From assembly GCA_951640165.1 (NCBI GenBank), contig OX621238.1, forward strand, positions 22,344,001-22,408,000: a DNA stretch of 64,000 bases. The letters run 5' to 3'. The position numbers and the translations under genes are program-made. The notes beneath the pieces are model-generated. The model worked only from the letters and a program-made list of their open reading frames with translations. It searched no databases and had not been told where the DNA came from. Origin of the DNA: Pseudoips prasinana. Lineage: Eukaryota; Arthropoda; Insecta; Lepidoptera; Nolidae. Positions 57,590-64,000 of this stretch are shown here, one piece after another (the first letter of the stretch is position 1; each line of letters begins with the position of its first letter).

Positions 57590-58000
57590 TAAGGCAAGGG
57601 GAATGCCTACGCCCCACCTGCAGACACTTTTTGCGGGTGGCATACGTAGGCTTCCCCCCCCCCCCCATGTCGGACTCGCACCGACTAAACCTAACCTGGC
57701 GTGGACTTCTTCTGGCCCCGGGAATGCGGGTATGCTGCTCCGGTTTTTGCGCCGTGTCCCAGATGGTCGGGACAAGCACCCTGGGAGGAGTGTGTTGCCA
57801 TCCCCATTTGCCGACTCCTGCCAGTACGGCACAGCGACTGCGCCACAAACAATTCGCTGTCATCCCGGGGCTGCTTACACGTGGCGGCAGTTGAGGACAC
57901 TTCTCATACTGCCACCGCAGCCCCGAGGGCAGTTGGGCTAACGGCTGCCGCCGCCGCCCCGACGCCTCCTCCGTCTGCGAGCAGGGTCGGCTCGCTCCCG
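57590..58000 (-). repeat. GC-rich repeat module, copy B
   Basis: Same module as 26140-26560, including GCCTACGC near its plus-strand start, GTCGGACTCGCACCGACTAA and GCAGGGTCGGCTCG at its end, with small internal deletions. Confidence 0.65.
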
Positions 58001-58084
58001 ATCCCGCTCGGCGGCCTCCTTCTGGAGCATAACTGCAGAAGGAGACAACGGCGTCCCATGTGGTGTAGTCGCCTGCCAGCTGCA

Positions 58085-58205
58085 GTAAGGAACCTTAGTC
58101 TTGGTCCAACTTTGTCCAGAGATTTCATTACTTTTTAGAGATAAAACAGCAGCTCCATCGAGACTTGGCTATTTTTTACAGAATGTTGTGGTGGGATTAA
58201 CAATT
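58085..58205 (-). repeat. Inverted-repeat arm flanking mariner B, right
   Basis: Reverse complement of 47655-47790, ending GTTGTGGTGGGATT. The two arms face each other across the mariner, the BEL element and the GC-rich module. Confidence 0.7.
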
Positions 58206-58269
58206 TCCATCTGTATCAGCCTTTCCAATCTTCCTGCTTCGCCTATATTATCAATCATCATTACAGCTA

Positions 58270-58505
58270 AATAAGTCCACTGCTGGACAAGCCTCCCTCA
58301 AGAATCGTCTTGAGGGGATATGCCATAATCGCCACGCTTGGCAGGCGGGTTGGCGATCGCAGTAAGATAGTCATAGTAATCAGAAGGAAGCTGCTGCCCT
58401 TCCTCCGGTAGATATTCTCTCGGGTCGACTTCTACACCCCCCACGGGATGAGATGGGGTGATGATATTCTGATTCTGATATTTGTCGCCGTCACCACACA
58501 GCAGA
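58270..58505 (-). repeat. RTE-like fragment
   Basis: AAGTCCACTGCTGGACAAGC, GATATGCCATAATCGCC and CCCCACGGGATGAGATGGGG are typical of RTE-clade 3' regions seen elsewhere in the window. Confidence 0.6.
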
Positions 58506-58536
58506 TATTATCAATAACCCTTACAAATATTATAAA

Positions 58537-58733
58537 CTAGCTGCACCCCGCGGTTTTACCCGCGTTAATCTTTATTAATTATAGCCTATGTGTTAATCCA
58601 GATGTCAGCTAACTCCATACCAAATTTAATTAAAATTGCTCCAGCCATTTATAATGTGTATTCGCATGTGTGAAGAAGTAACAAACATACACACTCACAC
58701 ACTCACAAACTTTCGCTTTCATAATATTAGTAT
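58537..58733 (-). mobile_element. Helitron-like insert 7
   Basis: CTAG at 58537-58540, then CTGCACCCCGCGGTTTTACC and the shared body to ATAATATTAG. It has the clearest hairpin (CGCGG/CCGCG) of the family here. Confidence 0.75.
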
Positions 58734-58905
58734 GATAAGCAAGAAACTCTGTCTGCCTAATGCGGTTTCACGCAAGAACTACTGAACCGATTTAAATGAA
58801 ATTTAGAACGCAGGCAGTCTAAAGCCTGATAAAAGACATAGGCTACTTTGTAAGGCGAAAATAGGGTTTTAAGGGGAGGAGCAAAGTTGTATGGAAGTAT
58901 CGTAA
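58728..58905 (+). mobile_element. Helitron-like insert 8, 5' part
   Basis: ATTAGTATGATAAG, then AACCGATTTAAATGAAATTT and TAGGGTTTTAAG match the body of insert 1. The 3' CTAG end is not found. Confidence 0.45.
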
Positions 58906-59033
58906 TTTTTACTTATTTGATTTAGCTATTATGAACGGGCACGCCCCCAATTCCAACTTTAGTCTCGACCAACCGTGAGAACCGTGCGAGAGTGCCAGTT
59001 GATTGTGATTTTAATAGTAAAAATACGTTTAAA

Positions 59034-59113
59034 ATGGCTTCATGTGCAGTGAAATGGTGTGAAAAGTCAGCCAAAACTTCAAGTTTCTAAAAGGACGGCA
59101 TAGCGTTTCATCG
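59034..59113 (+). pseudogene. THAP-domain exon-like sequence
   Basis: ATG followed by a reading with C-x4-C (SCAVKWC), a basic stretch and GIAFHR, then a GTAAGT donor at 59114. This is the layout of THAP zinc-finger first exons, which also start P-element-type transposases. A TAA at 59088-59090 stops it, and no FP motif or second exon was found nearby. It could be a decayed transposase or host gene. Confidence 0.5.
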
Positions 59114-59229
59114 GTAAGTCATTTTGTCATTATTTCCAACATATTACAAGCCAAACAGATTTCAGTTTTTACTAGTTCATATCACTCTCGTCTCTTTCAC
59201 TCATTACGCTAATGAAAGTGTGAAAACGC

Positions 59230-60842
59230 GTGTTAATACAGGACACAGTTCTGGGGCACACTGCCTTAACACCACCGCCGGTATGCCGTCTGGCCCGCTC
59301 GACTTATGAACATCTAGGGACCGCAATGCCTGCCGAACCTCCCGTTGAGTAATGGAGATTTCCGGCATAGCGGTACCACACCATGGTGGAGTAGTAGTGG
59401 TTTTTTTTTTTTATATATTTGTTCCCTGTTTCTGTTTTAGGGAACGGACAATTGGTCCCCCTGACTGTGTCAGAGTCTTTATGTAGCGATAGTTCTATTT
59501 ATACAAGCATATTTATTTGTTGTTCGGTGCTTTCTGTTGTTTGATGTTTGGTGCGTAATTTATTTATTCGTCATATTTGTTCGTAATTTATGTGACTATT
59601 ATGGTGTCTGTTAGTTCTAATCGTTATTGTATATATACGTTTTGAATCATAGTTTTGTGCTGTTTTGATATTGTCCGTAAGGTAGGTTGCGTTCAAATTT
59701 ATGGTTTTTGTTATATGATATTGGTAATAGTTTTGTTGTTATGTTTATATATTGTTTTATTTTGTCCTATTTTTTGCCATCTTTCTTTCAACTTTTCCTT
59801 TTGCAATTATATATATTATCATAATATATGATCTTGCAACCATCTCATTATCTTTCATGTCTTTTCCATGTTGTATTAGTAATAGTTGATTTATATTTGT
59901 GTATTGTTTAATTTTATGTTTATTGTATTTTGGTTTATTATTTATGTATTGTTCTTTAAATTAAAGGTTTTAGCCAGATATTTATTTATTTATGGTAACT
60001 TTTATTTACTGTTTGTGTATTATTTAATTTTGTGTTTGTTGTATTTTGTTTTGATTTAATATTTATATATTTCTTCTTTAGATGAAGTTGTTAGCCAGAT
60101 ATGTATTTATTTATGGTTACATTTATTTATTATTGCATTTTGTTCTTTAAGTTATGGGTGTTTTGTTTTATGTGATGTTAATGAAGCTTATGTTGTTATA
60201 CTTTTGCCAATTGTGTTTCGCATAATATACTATGTTGGCACAATTGTTAATAAGTATGGCTATGTATTTTCCATTTTGTGTGTTAATTTCCGCGAGTCCA
60301 TTTCAGAGTCGGTGTTTCTAGACTTTTATTCGTTTTGAGCCATATCCTAAACATATGGGTCACTATACCACCCCGTTTTCACATATCATAAACTTTTTAT
60401 TAATTGACAGCCTATTATCATAATATGCCAATACAATTATTAGTTTGTATACGGGAGGTAACGACCTTTTGTGGTCTCGCAGTGCGCACGGCCAGTGCCC
60501 TCCAGTTCGTTAGGAATAGGCCACTCTAGCTCTAGCTAGATATGGTGGAGTAGGTTGTACGGTGTCACCTTCATTCAAAGTCGTATTCGAGACAAAGAGA
60601 GTGCCCAGGAGATCGGCTTTCATTTTAGCACTATAGGCCAAATTACCATCCGGCTTCTGGAGTGGTGGTAAAGATGACTGACAAAAGTTTTCCTCAGCAG
60701 CTTTGGCAAGTGACCAGATGATTCTACTCCCGGAGGGGTAGTTCACCAGTCGTAATTGCCAGAGGAATATAGACCTCGAGGCAGCGTTCAGTTTCCGTTT
60801 CACATTACAATATTTCAATACTGCCACGAACGAAAGGGTCAT
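59230..60842 (-). pseudogene. R1/jockey-like LINE reverse transcriptase fragment, split
   Basis: 60842-60542 reads the pre-RT region (SGSRIIWSLAKAAEENF, SLPPLQKPDG, AYSAKMKADLLGTLF). 59394-59230 reads the RT start (REVRQALRSLDVHKSSGPDG and VVLRQCAPELCPVL). Between them lies a 1147-bp insert with 12-bp target duplications. Nothing of the catalytic RT core remains. Confidence 0.8.
59395..60541 (-). mobile_element. Retroposed AT-rich insert inside the R1-like fragment
   Basis: Flanked by ATGGTGGAGTAG at 59383-59394 and 60542-60553. A T12 run at 59401-59412 is a poly(A) tail on the minus strand. No frame is recognised and the sequence is rich in TTTATTTATT. It may be a 5'-truncated LINE 3' UTR or a processed non-coding transcript. 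Confidence 0.75.
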
Positions 60843-61029
60843 GAACTTGTTTCAAAAAGTTTCAATTTGTCCATAGCTGTAAGAAATTTACGTAAAAATC
60901 TCACGTTAGACTGTCCTCCATGCCACACCAATTTTAGAGTTAACAGCCTGCTTTCTGCACACAAAACATTGGCGTCGCAAACCATAGAAAATGTATTTAT
61001 TAGTCCTGTGCTCAAGGCGACTTAGGTAC

Positions 61030-62415
61030 TTAGTCCTGCCGGGAGTCGGGACACCTACGCCTTCGAGTATATGTGTATCACAATCATAAGCGCACTGCAT
61101 CTTAGTTAACTTCATTGTCACCTATAATGTCAATTGCATTCAAGGTGACAATTTAGACGACGCGGTAACGTACATTTGGCCTATTATGACCTAAGCAAGT
61201 CCACTGATCGCACACGCCGTTAGTTTTCTATACCGAAATGTTCATGTAACGTCTCACGGGTCATAAGAAATACGTTCACGGTGACTTAGAATTGCATACG
61301 ATCAAGCATTGGATGAAAGAAAGAAAGATTTTCCAAATACAACACTAGTCATGGTATACTGTGTAACCTTAGCCTTTTACTATTAGGTAAGATATCAAGT
61401 TTCGAATACCAAAACATATATAAATTCAAGATATTGAATAAATCTACACACGTTGGACAGTACATGCAATCGGTGAGTTATTAATGTGTTTTAATTTATT
61501 TACATAATTACTTCATCGGCTGATAAGCCGGAAGACTGCTGGACAAAGACCTCCACTAAAAATCTCCACAATTGCCGGTCTTGCGCTACCTGCATTATAT
61601 ACCGTTTTAAAAACAGGTATATATGAATTCAATCAATGCGGCTTACTAAAATGAATTTATTCATTGATCGCACAACGCCATTAGATGCTCACTACTATGT
61701 CTGTGAATTCTTGGGATGACATTTTGAAACCGGGCTTAAAGCGTCTCGAGAATGTAGAACTAAGTTTTCGTACCAATGCAGTACCTACCTATTGTTAGTT
61801 AGGTATCGGTATGAAATCTAATGATGTCATTGAACTATTAATAGCCATAATTGTTTACCTATTCTCGACTTAATAATGAAAGAATACTGGGTATTGTACC
61901 AACCAAAAGACGTCCACGGCTGGGCCAAGGGCTCCCCACCGATCTCTACAAAGGAATTGTATCCATTATTTGGGGATATGCCATAATCGCCACGTTTGGC
62001 AGACGGGTTTGTGTTTGCGGTATGGTGCTCATAGAACTAATAAAACCCCTGCTGCCCGTTTAACATCATTACAAAAACACATCAGCCGTCCATCCAGAAA
62101 CCTACATTTATTATTGGAGACGCAACTATTCCACATAAAACATTAGGTTCAATATTTGTCCACAGTGGTTTAATTTAAGCTATGTGTTGTCTGTCAAGCG
62201 TTTAGTCGTTGAGTAATTCACGACACAGTGTTATTTTTAATTTCATTGAAGGTTTCACTAAACCTGACAAAAAAACTTAACAAAACACATTACTGTTTGG
62301 CCTTCTTGAAGTTAACACAACATTTAGCATAAAAATGGCATAGTTGTACATTACAAAGATACAAATGCACTTATTGGGTCAACTTTTTGGTGATGTATAT
62401 TATGTAAATGTACAG
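61030..62415 (+). promoter_or_regulatory. Glucanase 2 upstream region
   Basis: Matches 30165-31493 with small indels. It has TATATAA at 61417-61423, the CAATCG/GTGAGT donor at 61472/61473 and a TGTACAG acceptor before the ATG exon. Confidence 0.65.
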
Positions 62416-62417
62416 AC

Positions 62418-62600
62418 ATGTGGTCAATGTTGGCGGGTGTGCTCGCGGTCGCGTCGCTGGGCTCAGCGTGCACAGTGACGACAGTCAGTGGATCCTTCGC
62501 TCCTTCCGGTTTCTGCGCTGGTGACCTCATCTTCTCCGACGAATTCGATGACTTCAACCTCGAAAAGTGGCAGCATGAGAACACACTCGCCGGCGGAGGT
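62418..62600 (+). CDS. GH16 beta-1,3-glucanase 2, exon 1 (gene continues past the window)
   Basis: 61 codons ending at a GTAAGT donor, in the same phase as exon 1 of copy 1. Three residues differ (A to G in the signal peptide, E to D and L to F after DEF). The signal peptide and GH16 start are intact. The remaining exons should lie to the right of position 64000, so whether the copy is functional cannot be judged. Confidence 0.88.
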
Positions 62601-62744
62601 GTAAGTATCTATCAATTGCCTTAATTTTTATCGCCGAATCTTGTTAGATTCATTTATGAAGATGAGGCGTCATGCTCATGATAAGGTAAGTTGTTAGCGT
62701 GGGCTACATATCAAGGAAACACAATTTCATGAACACTCGTATTA

Positions 62745-63020
62745 CGACGGGCTCGTTAGCGTGATTGGTAGATGCTCTCCTTTCACGCATCTGGTCTTGG
62801 GTTCAATTCCCACCCAGGACAGATATTTGTATGCCTGTTTGTCGTGAGTCTGGGTGTAATTATTTATCTAAATAAGTATGTACATATTCATAGAAAGAAA
62901 AGTAGTATATTTAGTATATCAGTTATCTGGTTTCCATAGTACGAGCTCTGCTTAGTTTAGAATCAGTTAGCCGTGTGTGAATAATGTCCCAGGATATTAT
63001 TATTATATTATTATTCATTG
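62745..63020 (+). repeat. tRNA-derived SINE, family 1, copy 5
   Basis: Same insertion site as copy 3 in the duplicate gene, with TTGGGTTCAATTCCCACCCA and an (ATT)n end. Confidence 0.8.
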
Positions 63021-63446
63021 ACATGTTGCTCCTTGTAGTGCTCTTCAATGGGTACCCGTGAGTAGGTAATGACGCCCGAGAATAATTGATGATTGTGCCG
63101 TACCGCTTAATCATTTTTAAATCTTATAAAGCGGTTTAATACAGTTGACTTCTGTATTAACTCTTTAGAAACCTAAAATATGATTGACTCCTAACCGACA
63201 ATTAATCAATAATCCATTACCTTAATAATTTATTTTAAATTTTATTCCATTTAACGAGAGCATATAGTTTGCACCAACCTAAAAAAATGATGATTAGGTA
63301 TAGATCAAGACCCCGCACTGCTTATATAGAATTTCACCGTAACTTTAGAAGACCACTCTTTTTGTAGACACCACACCTTGATTCAAATAAGGCCCTGCGT
63401 TTTATACTAAGTGACCAATAAACTTCGGTTTCAAGTTACTATAGAG

Positions 63447-63610
63447 AAGTAAGTAAGTAAGTAACCGTTTATTGTACACCAAAAAATAATACATAAAAAG
63501 AACTTTGAGCATGTTAAGATTGTACAAATGGCGGCCTTATCGCTAAGTGCGATCTCTTCCAGGCAACCGTTGAATGGACCAGGAGTAAAGAAAAGGCATT
63601 TAGGTATTTG
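63447..63610 (-). repeat. LINE 3' end with (TTAC)n tail
   Basis: On the minus strand AATAAACGG is followed by (TTAC)n, and upstream is GGTTGCCTGGAAGAGATCGC, a common lepidopteran LINE 3' UTR sequence. It is inserted where copies 1 and 2 of intron 1 stop matching. Confidence 0.6.
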
Positions 63611-63684
63611 TTGGCATAATTAGCAGACAGGATTTTGTTCTTTATTTTTTTTTTGGTACCATGGGTACTTTTAACAATACATAA

Positions 63685-63986
<302 letters not shown>

Positions 63987-64000
63987 GCAGGTCATAGGAG

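Overview
The window is animal nuclear DNA, almost certainly from a moth or butterfly (Lepidoptera). It is AT-rich, genes are split by introns with GT-AG borders, and about two thirds of it is interspersed repeats. Lepidopteran hallmarks are tRNA-like SINEs, many short Helitron-like inserts ending in CTAG after a GC hairpin, mariner elements, a CR1/Daphne-like LINE, and a midgut-type GH16 beta-1,3-glucanase gene that keeps its catalytic glutamates. I cannot name the species.

Three cellular genes are clear. (1) Positions 64-8459, plus strand: a nine-exon DBT gene (E2 core of the branched-chain 2-oxoacid dehydrogenase), 473 codons. (2) Positions 13098-8705, minus strand: a three-exon gene matching MAIP1 (m-AAA protease interacting protein 1), 274 codons, ending tail-to-tail with DBT only 245 bp away. 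Both products are mitochondrial. (3) Positions 31496-39615, plus strand: an eight-coding-exon secreted GH16 beta-1,3-glucanase of 373 codons, with a TATA box and a non-coding first exon near 30.55-30.61 kb. A tandem copy of that gene begins at 62418. Its upstream region, exon 1 and the start of intron 1 lie inside the window and the rest lies beyond the right edge.

Between and inside the genes lie mobile elements. From left to right: SINEs and a Tc1-like remnant in the DBT introns; a 71-bp minisatellite in MAIP1 intron 2; a complete Ty3/gypsy LTR element (16706-22717, minus) with two extra small ORFs before gag; a composite repeat (23196-26552) holding a mariner that was itself entered by a CR1B-like repeat; an R1-like endonuclease fragment; a 2.2-kb AT-rich tract with phased short motifs; Helitrons in four glucanase introns; a MITE with 121-bp inverted repeats just after the glucanase stop codon, partly duplicated in a perfect 774-bp tandem repeat; and a second copy of the composite repeat (41693 to about 57995). 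That second copy was opened by a two-ORF LINE (42621-47624) and by a BEL/Pao element with an env gene (48301-56766) whose two LTRs are identical.

The right end (58.2-64 kb) holds RTE and Helitron pieces, a THAP-domain exon-like sequence, an R1-like reverse transcriptase fragment split by a 1.15-kb retroposed insert with a 12-bp target duplication, the second glucanase 5' end, and long TA microsatellites. No bacterial-type operon, CRISPR array, rRNA or functional tRNA gene is seen. The most unusual signals are the phased 20-bp motif array at 27.7-30 kb, the accessory ORFs of the gypsy element, the env-bearing BEL element whose reading-frame breaks contrast with its identical LTRs, and the young duplications around the glucanase genes.
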